DNA from: a virus
IMG/VR virus record: IMGVR_UViG_3300044825_001821
Location: 108,440 to 172,439 of that record
Reading direction: 5' to 3' (one strand)
DNA: 64,000 nt
Made by a program: the position numbers and the translations under genes. The notes beneath the pieces are model-generated. The model did not search any database, was not told the origin of the DNA, and saw nothing but the letters and a program-made list of their open reading frames with translations. This document shows positions 19,148 to 27,253 of the stretch, in pieces. Position 1 is the stretch's first letter, and each line of letters opens with the position of its first letter.

Positions 19148-19797
19148 TGAAACTCATTAAAGAACATATTGAAAATGTAAGATATCTTACCGAAAAAACA
19201 GAAGATGGTAAGAAACATTTATACATTGAAGGTACATTTCTAGTTGGCGATACAGTCAATCGCAACAACCGCATGTACAAAATGGATACTCTCCGCAATG
19301 AAGTACAACGATATACAGATGAATATATCAAATCTAATCGTGCGTTAGGAGAACTGGGACATCCAGACACACCATCTCTAAATCTAGAACGTGTGTCACA
19401 CAAGATTACAAGTTTGGTAGAGAACGGCAATACATTTGTTGGTAAAGCACTGATCATGGAAACACCATATGGCTTAATTGCTAAGAATCTAATTGAGTCT
19501 GGCGTTAATCTGGGTGTATCTTCACGTGCATTAGGTTCTGTCGTTATGACAAAAGAAGGTTACAATCTGGTACAAGATGACCTGCGCCTTGCAACTGCTG
19601 CTGATATTGTTGCTGACCCTTCTGCTCCTGGCGCTTTTGTCCAGGGTATCATGGAAAATAAAGAATGGTTATTCGTAGAAGGACGCTTTGTTGAATCTGA
19701 TATTAGCTATGCTAAACAACAAATTCGCAAAGCATCACGCAGAGATATTGAAACAGTTGGATTACAACTTTTCGAAAACTTCCTACGAAAACTTTAA
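19147..19797 (+). CDS. gp21: Prohead core protease gp21
   Basis: 216 residues, about T4 length. The herpes/T4-type serine protease signature is visible: His in GELGHPDTPSLNLERVSHKI (about 72) and Ser in NLGVSSRALGSV (about 125). It cleaves scaffold, capsid and internal proteins during head maturation, typically after (I/L)-x-E. Its start MKLIKEHIEN is itself similar to the capsid-targeting peptides noted elsewhere in this window. Confidence 0.92.
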   Translation: MKLIKEHIENVRYLTEKTEDGKKHLYIEGTFLVGDTVNRNNRMYKMDTLRNEVQRYTDEYIKSNRALGELGHPDTPSLNLERVSHKITSLVENGNTFVGKALIMETPYGLIAKNLIESGVNLGVSSRALGSVVMTKEGYNLVQDDLRLATAADIVADPSAPGAFVQGIMENKEWLFVEGRFVESDISYAKQQIRKASRRDIETVGLQLFENFLRKL

Positions 19798-19801
19798 AAT
19801 T

Positions 19802-19809
19802 TATAAATA
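19802..19809 (+). promoter_or_regulatory. T4-type late promoter TATAAATA before gp22
   Basis: An exact match to the T4 late promoter element, 22 nt before the gp22 ATG, in the short gap after gene 21. The AAGGAG ribosome site for gp22 follows at the right distance for a short leader. Confidence 0.6.
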
Positions 19810-19831
19810 AGAAATCATAAGGAGATATTCA

Positions 19832-20932
19832 ATGGCAACAAACAAACTCATGGAAGCAGCAGCAGAAATTCTTGCATCAAGCAAGTCATCTGCTCCTGGT
19901 ATGCCAATGCCTAAATTAACTCAGAATACACCTCCAGGCAATCCTGGAACACCTGAAGATTTAGGCGGTCCTACACCACAGAACAACAAACCTACTGATG
20001 ATTCTAACAAGTTATCAAGCAAAGGCAATGCTAAGAGTGCAGCAGCACCTACGACTAAGCCTTCAGCAGCATCAAGCGATGTTCAACTTGGTGACAAGAA
20101 CATGAAGTATGGTTCAGGTACAAACATGATGCCTGAAGAAACAGAAGATGAAGAAGGCGAATTGGTGCTCGATGATGAGTCAGCAATTGAAGAAATGAAA
20201 GCACAAATGAAAGAAGATGTTGCTTCATTGTTTGCCGACGATTCAAACATTTCTGAGGACTTCAAAGCAAAAGCTGCTACAATTTTTGAAGCACGTGTAT
20301 TCGACCGTGTTGCTCAAATTCAAGAACAAATGGAAGCAGAATATGCTGGTATGTTAGCCGAAGCTGTTGAAGAAATCAAAGCAGAACTAACAGAAAAGGT
20401 AGATGACTACCTGAACTACGTAGTAGAGCAGTGGATGGACGACAATGAAATCGCAATCGAAAGCGGTCTGCGTTCAGAAATCACAGAAGATTTTATTGCT
20501 GGTCTACGCAATCTGTTTGCTGAAAACTACATCAACGTTCCAGAAGATAAAGTCGAACTGGTAGATGAACTTGCATCTAAGGTCGAAGAACTGGAAGTTA
20601 AACTGAACGAAGAAATTGAAGCAAATATTCAGTATAAGAAACAACTTACTGAAGCTATTAAAGTACAACTGGTAAATGAAGTTTGCGAAGGTCTTACAGC
20701 AACTCAAGTAGAAAAAATCAAAACACTTGCAGAGAGTGTAGAGTTCTCCACAGAGGAAGAATTCGTTGAAAAACTTGAGACAATCCGTGAGAACTACTTC
20801 CCATCTGGCGTAAAGAAAGCCGATGCTGCACAACTTCATGAAGAAGTCGAAGATGACGGCACTGAAAAGAAAGTTGCCGCTGACCCATATGTCGCTTCGG
20901 TTGTACAAGCAATTTCTAAAACAAGAATTTAA
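19832..20932 (+). CDS. gp22: Major prohead scaffold core protein gp22
   Basis: 366 residues with a disordered Pro/Ser/Thr/Asn-rich first 100 residues. A long acidic coiled-coil follows (EIKAELTEKVDDYLNYVVEQ, VDELASKVEELEVKLNEEIE). The composition and place directly before the capsid gene fit T4 gp22, the scaffold removed by gp21. The segment DDYLNYVVEQWMDDNEIAIE is typical of gp22 in marine T4-like phages. Confidence 0.88.
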   Translation: MATNKLMEAAAEILASSKSSAPGMPMPKLTQNTPPGNPGTPEDLGGPTPQNNKPTDDSNKLSSKGNAKSAAAPTTKPSAASSDVQLGDKNMKYGSGTNMMPEETEDEEGELVLDDESAIEEMKAQMKEDVASLFADDSNISEDFKAKAATIFEARVFDRVAQIQEQMEAEYAGMLAEAVEEIKAELTEKVDDYLNYVVEQWMDDNEIAIESGLRSEITEDFIAGLRNLFAENYINVPEDKVELVDELASKVEELEVKLNEEIEANIQYKKQLTEAIKVQLVNEVCEGLTATQVEKIKTLAESVEFSTEEEFVEKLETIRENYFPSGVKKADAAQLHEEVEDDGTEKKVAADPYVASVVQAISKTRI

Positions 20933-20935
20933 ATA
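20928..20935 (+). promoter_or_regulatory. Candidate late promoter element overlapping the gp22 stop
   Basis: TTTAAATA contains the TAA stop of gene 22 and precedes the gp23 ATG by 21 nt. One mismatch to TATAAATA. The major capsid gene is expected to have its own strong late promoter. Confidence 0.35.
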
Positions 20936-20956
20936 AAAACAAAAGGAGATACAAAG

Positions 20957-22300
20957 ATGTATTTGTCTGAAAATCTACAAAGCAAATGGGAAAGCGTTCT
21001 GGATCATCCAGATATGCCTAAGATTGCTGACCCATACCGTAAAGCGGTAACAGCAGTTATTCTTGAGAATCAAGCTCAAGAAATGATCAAAGAATCTGGT
21101 ATTCTACAAGAAACAGGTTCACCAACTAACTTTGCTGGTACAGGTGGTTTCGGTGGCGGTGCTGCTGCTGCTGGTCCTGTTGCTGGTTTCGACCCAATTC
21201 TAATCAGCTTAGTTCGTCGTTCATTACCTAATCTGATTGCGTATGACGTTTGCGGCGTTCAGCCAATGACAGGTCCTACAGGTCTGATTTTTGCGATGCG
21301 TACAAAATACTCATCACAAGGCGGTACAGAAGCATTCTACAACGAAGCTAACACAGCATTCTCTGGTGCTAACGGCGCCATCGTTGCTTCTTCAATGAGC
21401 ATTTCTGGTAACACAACAGATTATCTGTTTACAGGTAACGCTGCTCCTACTGGTGCAATGTCAACTGGTTCTGCTGAAGCACTAGGTGATGGCGCTGCTG
21501 GTAACACATTCCAAGAGATGGCATTCTCAATTGAGAAAGTTACTGTAACAGCACGTACACGTGCTCTGAAAGCAGAATACTCAATGGAACTTGCACAAGA
21601 CTTGAAAGCAGTTCATGGTCTTGACGCAGAAACAGAACTGGCTAACATTCTGTCCGCTGAAATTCTTGCTGAAATCAACCGTGAAGTTATCCGTACAATC
21701 TACAAGATTGCTAAGCCAGGTTGCCAAGCAGGTACAACAACCAAAGGTGCATTTAACCTAGACACAGATTCAAACGGTCGTTGGATGGTTGAAAAGATTA
21801 AAGGTCTGGCATTCCAGATTGAGCGTGAAGCAAACCAAATTGCTAAGACAACTCGTCGTGGTAAAGGTAACATCGTTATCTGTTCTTCAGACGTAGCATC
21901 TGCTCTTGCAATGGCTGGTATTCTTGACTACAACTCAGCACTTGCAGGTCAAGTATCACTGACAGTTGACGATACAGGTAATACATTTGCTGGTACAATC
22001 TTCGGTCGTATCAAAGTCTACATCGATCCATACTTCCCAACAGGCTCAACATCTGAGTTTGCGGTTGTAGGTTACAAGGGTACAAACGCATACGATGCTG
22101 GTATGTTCTACTGCCCATACGTTCCTCTACAAATGGTTCGTGCAGTTGACACTGGTACTTTCCAGCCAAAGATCGGCTTCAAGACTCGTTACGGTCTAGT
22201 AGCAAATCCATTTGCAGAAGGTACAGATCAAGGTCTTGGTGCTTTGACATCTCAGTCAAACAACTACTACCGTGGTTTCCGTATTGCAAACCTGATGTAA
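20957..22300 (+). CDS. gp23: Major capsid protein gp23
   Basis: 447 residues. LVRRSLPNLIAYDVCGVQPM, then TGPTGLIFAMR, is the gp23 signature; the end has RVSxx-type YGLVANPFAEG. A likely gp21 cleavage site is GILQE|TG near residue 50-53, giving the mature N-terminus. Codon choice is strongly biased to few preferred codons, consistent with very high expression. The ribosome site is AAAAGGAG. Confidence 0.96.
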   Translation: MYLSENLQSKWESVLDHPDMPKIADPYRKAVTAVILENQAQEMIKESGILQETGSPTNFAGTGGFGGGAAAAGPVAGFDPILISLVRRSLPNLIAYDVCGVQPMTGPTGLIFAMRTKYSSQGGTEAFYNEANTAFSGANGAIVASSMSISGNTTDYLFTGNAAPTGAMSTGSAEALGDGAAGNTFQEMAFSIEKVTVTARTRALKAEYSMELAQDLKAVHGLDAETELANILSAEILAEINREVIRTIYKIAKPGCQAGTTTKGAFNLDTDSNGRWMVEKIKGLAFQIEREANQIAKTTRRGKGNIVICSSDVASALAMAGILDYNSALAGQVSLTVDDTGNTFAGTIFGRIKVYIDPYFPTGSTSEFAVVGYKGTNAYDAGMFYCPYVPLQMVRAVDTGTFQPKIGFKTRYGLVANPFAEGTDQGLGALTSQSNNYYRGFRIANLM

Positions 22301-22330
22301 TTAAATAACCACCGTAGAGTGGGATTTAGA

Positions 22331-22357
22331 GAGGCACCTTCGGGTGCCTCTTTTTTT
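22331..22357 (+). terminator. Strong intrinsic terminator after gp23
   Basis: An 8-bp GC-rich stem GAGGCACC / GGTGCCTC closed by a UUCG tetraloop and followed by seven T. It ends the capsid transcript and separates it from gene 3. Confidence 0.95.
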
Positions 22358-22362
22358 ACGTA

Positions 22363-22370
22363 TATAAATA
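22363..22370 (+). promoter_or_regulatory. T4-type late promoter TATAAATA before gp3
   Basis: An exact late-promoter match lying 6 nt after the terminator T-run and ending 5 nt before the gp3 ATG. With the usual spacing, transcription would begin at about the ATG itself, giving a leaderless or nearly leaderless message. Confidence 0.5.
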
Positions 22371-22375
22371 GAGAT

Positions 22376-22915
22376 ATGACAGCCTTAAATAGAAATCCAA
22401 TTAATCCAAATAGTTTACAGCCGAATAAGTTCACGCTGAACTTTTCACGTGCGCCCAATCTACAATACTTTTGTCAGACCATTTCATTACCTGGCATTTC
22501 TACTTCTGAGATTCCGGTACAAAATCCATTTGTTGAATTGTATGCACCAGGTGAAAAGGCAATTTATGATGTGCTTAACATTACCTTTATTGTTGATGCT
22601 GAGATGTTGTCATGGTTAGAAATACACGATTGGCTACGTGCTCTTACATTCCCTACCGAGTATGAAGAGTATCAAAATCTGAGTAAATTATCTCAGTTCA
22701 ATTCAGCGACTCTCTCAAAATCTCCTCAATATTCTGATGCTGCGGTAACACTTTTATCGGCATCAAATAAACCATATTATCGATTTAATTTCAAAGATTT
22801 ATTTCCAATCTCACTATCTGGTTTTGTCGTATCTTCAACCGACACACCAGACACAATTGTTACGGCAGACGCTACGTTTAGGTTTACCTATTACAACGTA
22901 GAAAAATTATTCTAA
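22376..22915 (+). CDS. gp3: Tail tube terminator gp3
   Basis: 179 residues (T4 gp3: 176). The pattern ISLPGISTSEIPVQNPF, then FIVDAEMLSWLEIHDWLRAL, and the ending ATFRFTYYNVEKLF match T4 gp3, which caps the tube at the head end. The fold is related to gp19. An upstream in-frame GTG at 22319 would place the terminator and late promoter inside the gene, so the ATG after them is chosen. Confidence 0.85.
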   Translation: MTALNRNPINPNSLQPNKFTLNFSRAPNLQYFCQTISLPGISTSEIPVQNPFVELYAPGEKAIYDVLNITFIVDAEMLSWLEIHDWLRALTFPTEYEEYQNLSKLSQFNSATLSKSPQYSDAAVTLLSASNKPYYRFNFKDLFPISLSGFVVSSTDTPDTIVTADATFRFTYYNVEKLF

Positions 22916-22927
22916 ATGTGATATACT
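22899..22927 (+). promoter_or_regulatory. Candidate extended -10 promoter for uvsY
   Basis: TGA-TATACT (TATACT at 22922-22927) with a weak -35 TAGAAA at 22899 and a 17-nt spacer. The TGn extended -10 is shared with candidate promoters before genes 45 and 44. Confidence 0.4.
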
Positions 22928-22943
22928 CCTAATAGGAGGTATA
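22922..22943 (+). promoter_or_regulatory. Hairpin sequestering the uvsY ribosome-binding site
   Basis: TATAC-TCCT (22922-22930) pairs with AGGA-(G)-GTATA (22934-22943), with loop AAT and one bulged G. The strong AGGAGG Shine-Dalgarno sits in the 3' arm, so folding could limit uvsY translation. The same bases overlap the candidate -10 element, so the hairpin forms only in longer read-through transcripts. Confidence 0.35.
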
Positions 22944-22945
22944 AT

Positions 22946-23380
22946 ATGAACAAACTTGATGAAGTATTACAGATGTGGACTGCCGATTCTAATATTGACC
23001 GCACCGAACCAGGTAAGGCACTGATCGACATTCCAAAATTACATTCCAAATATTTGAATATTCTATCGTCACATCGTATGTTAGCACGTGAAGCAGAATT
23101 TCAATACAACAAATGGCGTAAGTTAAAATGGGAATACTATACAGGTAGATTAGATGAAGATGATCTAGCAAAATATGGGTGGCAACCATTTCCTTATACT
23201 CTCAAATCAGAGATCAATACATACTTAGAATCAGATGAAGATATCAACAAATATCTTGCACGTAAAATGTTGCACGATGAAGTTGTGGAAGTTTGTCAAG
23301 CAATATTAAAAGAGTTAAACAATAGAACATGGGAACTACGTTCCTTCATTGATTGGGAAAAATTTATACAAGGTGTTTAA
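22946..23380 (+). CDS. uvsY: Recombination mediator UvsY
   Basis: 144 residues (T4 UvsY: 137). An all-helical protein with LHSKYLNILSSHRMLAREAE and KLKWEYYTGRLDEDDL, resembling the UvsY pattern of an early helix and a YYxGR stretch. UvsY loads UvsX recombinase on gp32-coated single strands. Adjacency to uvsW and the capsid cluster is as in T4. Confidence 0.8.
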   Translation: MNKLDEVLQMWTADSNIDRTEPGKALIDIPKLHSKYLNILSSHRMLAREAEFQYNKWRKLKWEYYTGRLDEDDLAKYGWQPFPYTLKSEINTYLESDEDINKYLARKMLHDEVVEVCQAILKELNNRTWELRSFIDWEKFIQGV

Positions 23381-23805
23381 TGAGAATCGATCCAAGTAAA
23401 GATTTAATTGAGCATCACAGTAAAGAGTATCCAATGGAAGTTGGTGCACCCGTCTTTGCTCCTGTTGCAGTCAAAGAAGAAAAAGATAGAAGTTTAAACG
23501 TTGCAAAGCTTCATGCTAAACAAGAGTATGAACGTATTATGGAACAGGTCAATGTTCTTAAAGAACAAGCCGAATCTTTAATGCGTCGATTAGATGTTAC
23601 ACACATCGTTCATTCTACTGAGTGTACTTTCAGTCCTTTGTTTACAAGAGTATACTATATCTATAATAACAAATACAAAGAAAAAAATCAAATGATGATG
23701 TTGGGTCCTCATGAGTGGAGTTCTGGTACACCAGATCATCTTGAATTTATAGTTGCTGTTCGAAAGAAAGGTGACAGCACTTGGGAAGAAGTGGTAAATG
23801 ACTGA
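23380..23805 (+). CDS. DUF2452-family protein
   Basis: 141 residues, TAATG-coupled to uvsY and overlapping uvsW by 8 nt. The central HAKQEYERIMEQVNVLKEQA, then ESLMRRLDVTHIVHS, and the later LGPHEWSSG match the DUF2452 family of unknown function, as I recall it. A short coiled-coil is followed by a beta-rich part. The coupling suggests a recombination- or repair-linked job, but this is only context. An in-frame start at 23353 would lie inside uvsY and lacks a ribosome site. Confidence 0.6.
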   Translation: MRIDPSKDLIEHHSKEYPMEVGAPVFAPVAVKEEKDRSLNVAKLHAKQEYERIMEQVNVLKEQAESLMRRLDVTHIVHSTECTFSPLFTRVYYIYNNKYKEKNQMMMLGPHEWSSGTPDHLEFIVAVRKKGDSTWEEVVND

Positions 23806-25279
23806 CCTTGTTCTTTACAAACAAAATGAAGCCTTCATTAAGTTTGATTGTGAAAAAAGTATTGCACAAGAACTTGCTGACTACTTTACATTCTTCGTAC
23901 CAGGTTATCAGTTCATGCCTGCGTACAAGAATAAACTTTGGGACGGTAAGATAAGACTTGCTGATCTTCGATCTTACACAATCTATCATGGTCTTGTACC
24001 TTACATTGAAAAGTTTTGTGAAGAACGGGGTTATAAACTTGAAGTTGATTCACCAGTAAACAACACAGAGAGTTTCTCAGCAATAGAGGCTAATGAGTTT
24101 CTACAGCAACTTTATCTGGACAAAAGCATTATAACAGATGGCATTAGAGAATATCAATACAAAGCCTTCTTATTTGCCGTTCGAAACAGGCGAATGTTAT
24201 TGTTGTCACCCACAGGCTCAGGCAAGTCTTTAATACAATATCTTATACTAAGATACTTACAACACAAAGGTTATAAGAAAGGATTACTAATTGTTCCTAC
24301 AACTTCTCTTGTTGAGCAAATGTATGCTGATTTTGTATCATATGGCTACGATGCCGCAAACAATGCCCATCGACAGTATTCGGGAAAAGACAAGCATACA
24401 AATAAATTTCTAACCATTACCACGTGGCAATCTATCTACAAAAATCCACCAGAATACTTTGAGCAGTTTGATTTTGTTTTAGGTGATGAAGCACATCAGT
24501 TCAAAGCAAAGTCATTGACTACCATCATGACTGGTCTGAAGAATGCAAAGTATAGAATAGGTTGCACAGGTACAATTGATGGTACACAAACACATAAGCT
24601 GGTATTGGAAGGTTTGTTTGGACCGTTATATCAATCTACTACCACAGCCAAGCTGATTGAAAACAAACAACTGGCAGACTTTCGTATCAAGTGTTTGGTA
24701 TTGAAATATTCAGAAGAAGTATGTAAACTATCTAGAGGCTGGGACTATCAAACCGAGATAGACTACATAGTCAGTAGTAAAGCAAGAAATGAATTCATTC
24801 GTAATCTGGCGTTGTCATTAGAGGGCAACTCACTTATATTATTTAATTTGGTAGAAAAACATGGTAAACATCTCCACAAACTCATTGAAGAAAAGGCTGG
24901 TAATAGGCATGTTTTTTTTGTGTATGGTGGAACAGATGTTGAAGTCCGTGAACAAGTTCGTGAGATAACAGAGAAGCAAAATGATGCGATTATTGTTGCT
25001 TCTTATGGTACATTCAGCACTGGTATTAACATTCGTAATCTCCACAATGTTGTCTTTGCATCACCATCTAAGTCTAGGGTACGTAATCTACAATCAATCG
25101 GTAGAGGTTTGCGAATTGGTGATAACAAAACCGAAGCAGTTCTTTATGACATAGCAGATGATTTCCGTATAGGTAAACATGTCAACTATACGTTGCAACA
25201 CTTGCAAGAACGTGTTAAAATATACGATGACGAAAAGTTTAAATACAAATTCTACAATATAGAGGTCAAGAATGCATAA
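23798..25279 (+). CDS. uvsW: UvsW-type DNA/RNA helicase
   Basis: 493 residues, near T4 UvsW length (503). Superfamily 2 motifs in order: LLLSPTGSGKS (about 138-148), LGDEAHQF (motif II, about 229), CTGTIDGT (motif III), and QSIGRGLRIGDN (motif VI). The N-terminal domain (about 1-110) matches the UvsW nucleic-acid-binding region (KNKLWDGKIRL). It branch-migrates junctions and unwinds R-loops, turning off origin-primed replication. Confidence 0.93.
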   Translation: MTDLVLYKQNEAFIKFDCEKSIAQELADYFTFFVPGYQFMPAYKNKLWDGKIRLADLRSYTIYHGLVPYIEKFCEERGYKLEVDSPVNNTESFSAIEANEFLQQLYLDKSIITDGIREYQYKAFLFAVRNRRMLLLSPTGSGKSLIQYLILRYLQHKGYKKGLLIVPTTSLVEQMYADFVSYGYDAANNAHRQYSGKDKHTNKFLTITTWQSIYKNPPEYFEQFDFVLGDEAHQFKAKSLTTIMTGLKNAKYRIGCTGTIDGTQTHKLVLEGLFGPLYQSTTTAKLIENKQLADFRIKCLVLKYSEEVCKLSRGWDYQTEIDYIVSSKARNEFIRNLALSLEGNSLILFNLVEKHGKHLHKLIEEKAGNRHVFFVYGGTDVEVREQVREITEKQNDAIIVASYGTFSTGINIRNLHNVVFASPSKSRVRNLQSIGRGLRIGDNKTEAVLYDIADDFRIGKHVNYTLQHLQERVKIYDDEKFKYKFYNIEVKNA

Positions 25280-25682
25280 CGTAAAACTTATAAGAATGCA
25301 GACTGGTGAAGATATTATGGCTTCTATGTTTGAGCAGGAAGATTCAGAACAGATACAACTCAATGATCCGATGCGTTTAGTGTTTCGTCGTATGCCCACA
25401 GGCCAAACTGTTATGATGATGATGCCATGGCTGCCAGTTGAATTGATCAAAGAAAACTCTGCCCTAATATATTCTTCCGATATCGTCACAGTTATTGAAC
25501 CAAAAGAAGCAATGATAAGATACTATGATAAACTTGTTGAGCGTACATTAGAAGAGATGGCAGACTCAGATAAAATACTTGACAGTTTATTAGACGAGCA
25601 AGAAGAGGAAGAAGAAGTAAACGAATTGCCTGAGCAGCTAATAGAATTTTTAAAAGACACCAACACTAAAAAATTACACTGA
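25272..25682 (+). CDS. Sm-like small phage protein, copy 1
   Basis: 136 residues. The N-terminal 90 residues have the short-strand pattern VKLIRMQTGEDIMASM ... LNDPMRLVF ... MMMPWLPVELI ... SSDIVTVIEP, resembling an Sm/Hfq-like barrel found in marine T4-like phages as I recall. A second protein of the same layout lies before gene 43. The tail is very acidic (DEQEEEEEVNE). It overlaps uvsW by 8 nt. Nucleic-acid binding is a guess. Confidence 0.45.
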   Translation: MHNVKLIRMQTGEDIMASMFEQEDSEQIQLNDPMRLVFRRMPTGQTVMMMMPWLPVELIKENSALIYSSDIVTVIEPKEAMIRYYDKLVERTLEEMADSDKILDSLLDEQEEEEEVNELPEQLIEFLKDTNTKKLH

Positions 25683-26470
25683 TGAATCTTTTTTTATATC
25701 AAGCGTATTACGAAAAAGCACAAATGAAACACTTGGATTCAGTTTGTGTTCCTTACGACAATACAGCAAATTTAACACCAGAACTAAGAGAATATCCTTT
25801 TGTAAAAAATCTATATGAGATTCATGCAAAGAATGAAGATGATCATTGGGGTTTACTCTCATGGAGATGGTACGATAAAACTAAACTTGAAATGAAGGAA
25901 TTTAAAGAATGGATACTAGCCAATCCAGGCTATGATGTATATCATCTTGATCCATTCTTAGATGTTGCTTCAACTCATATGAATCTATGGGTTCAAGGTG
26001 ACATATGGCATCCTGGAATGATAGATTTTGGTAACAAATTGCTACCTAAAATGGGTTTGAATTTTGATCTGAGAGAACTACTGTATCATCCTGATGATTT
26101 TGCTACATGCAACTATCATGTAGGAAACAAAAAGTTTTGGAAAAGCTACATCAGTTTTATAGATCATTGTTTAAATTTGATTGAGAATGATGAAGAACTC
26201 AAAGAATTTATGTATGAAAAGAAAAGATTATACAATGGCGCTATGCTTCCAAATTTTAGTTTTGTAATAGAGAGGTTGTTTAGTATACACAGTATTTGCA
26301 ATAGACATATAAAGATTAAAAAATTTCCATTTGAAAACGAAAGTTACGAACGATTATTTGGTAGCAACTACTCTTTATATCTTGATTTGTATAACCAAAG
26401 AAAAGAACATTATGAAATGATGTTGAAAAATCATGAGGAAAATTATGATACGAGAGTTGAATTGGTATGA
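25682..26470 (+). CDS. Uncharacterised protein of sugar/glycan gene context
   Basis: 262 residues. Start LFLYQAYYEKAQMKHLDSVC, then VPYDNTANLTPELREYPFV, DDHWGLLSWRWYDKTKLEM, and NPGYDVYHLDPFLD. This conserved layout is one I associate with bacterial polysaccharide clusters and phage sugar islands, possibly glycosyltransferase-related. No DxD motif is certain. It opens a run of sugar and oxygenase genes and overlaps the next gene. Confidence 0.4.
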   Translation: MNLFLYQAYYEKAQMKHLDSVCVPYDNTANLTPELREYPFVKNLYEIHAKNEDDHWGLLSWRWYDKTKLEMKEFKEWILANPGYDVYHLDPFLDVASTHMNLWVQGDIWHPGMIDFGNKLLPKMGLNFDLRELLYHPDDFATCNYHVGNKKFWKSYISFIDHCLNLIENDEELKEFMYEKKRLYNGAMLPNFSFVIERLFSIHSICNRHIKIKKFPFENESYERLFGSNYSLYLDLYNQRKEHYEMMLKNHEENYDTRVELV

Positions 26471-27236
26471 AATAAAAGAAAGTTTTCAATCATCAATACC
26501 TTTTAATCATGTTGTGATTGACAATTTTTTTATACCTGAAGTAGCAGATAAAATTTCTGAAGAGTTTCCAGACTTCTACGACTCTTCGTTGAACGATCAC
26601 CACAGCCCATTGGAAATTAAAAAAACAATGAATCGTTGGGATCGTTTTCCACCAACAACATATAGAGCATTTAGTTTTTTAAATTCACGTAATTTTGTGG
26701 AGAGACTATCTCATCTAGTTGATAGAGATGACTTAGTTTCTGACCCAGGCCTTAATGGCGGTGGTTGGCACATGCATACACGTGGTGGCAATAATAACAT
26801 ACACTTAGACTATAATGTTCATCCCAAACTAAATCTTCAACGCAAACTTAATATTATTGTTTATCTTACCAAAGATTGGCAGTCAGCATGGAAAGGTGGA
26901 CTAGAACTTTGGTCACACGATGAAGTACAAAAGGAACCTCTACAAAAAGTTCACACAATAGAAAACAAATTCAATAGGGCAATTGTTTTTGATACAACAC
27001 AAAACTCTTGGCATGGGCTTCCAAATAGTATAGAATGTCCATTAGGAGTTGTTCGCAAGTCTATAGCTGCCTATTATCTTTGTGCTGCCCCTGCTATAAC
27101 TGAAGAGCGTGGTCGTGCATTGTTTGCTCCTAGAGAAGAACAAAAAAATGATGAGTCGATAAAAGAACTTATCAAGAAAAGAGCATCCGTGTCACAATCA
27201 GCATCAGTGTACAATACAAAACATTCAGAGAAATAA
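26445..27236 (+). CDS. Fe(II)/2-oxoglutarate oxygenase, prolyl-4-hydroxylase type
   Basis: 263 residues. The double-stranded beta-helix metal site is visible: H-x-D in NIHLDYNVHPKL, distal His in SWHGLPN, and an Arg/Lys for 2-oxoglutarate in VVRKSIAAYYL; GGLELWSHD lies between. Substrate unknown; sugar, protein or nucleoside are possible. ATG 26445 is chosen because GAGG lies 6 nt before it; ATG 26433 is an alternative. It precedes the sugar dehydratase gene. Confidence 0.8.
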   Translation: MIRELNWYEIKESFQSSIPFNHVVIDNFFIPEVADKISEEFPDFYDSSLNDHHSPLEIKKTMNRWDRFPPTTYRAFSFLNSRNFVERLSHLVDRDDLVSDPGLNGGGWHMHTRGGNNNIHLDYNVHPKLNLQRKLNIIVYLTKDWQSAWKGGLELWSHDEVQKEPLQKVHTIENKFNRAIVFDTTQNSWHGLPNSIECPLGVVRKSIAAYYLCAAPAITEERGRALFAPREEQKNDESIKELIKKRASVSQSASVYNTKHSEK

Positions 27237-27253
27237 TTGAAAGGTATATAATG
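27237..27253 (+). promoter_or_regulatory. Leader element shared with the gene at 48805
   Basis: The 17-nt string TTGAAAGGTATATAATG, including the ATG, is identical at 48791-48807. GAAAGG serves as ribosome site. Two unrelated genes thus share an identical translation start region. Confidence 0.45.

Noticed and set aside
22319-22375. Longer gp3 start at GTG 22319
   Set aside because: It would translate through a strong intrinsic terminator and a late promoter; ATG 22376 gives T4-like length.
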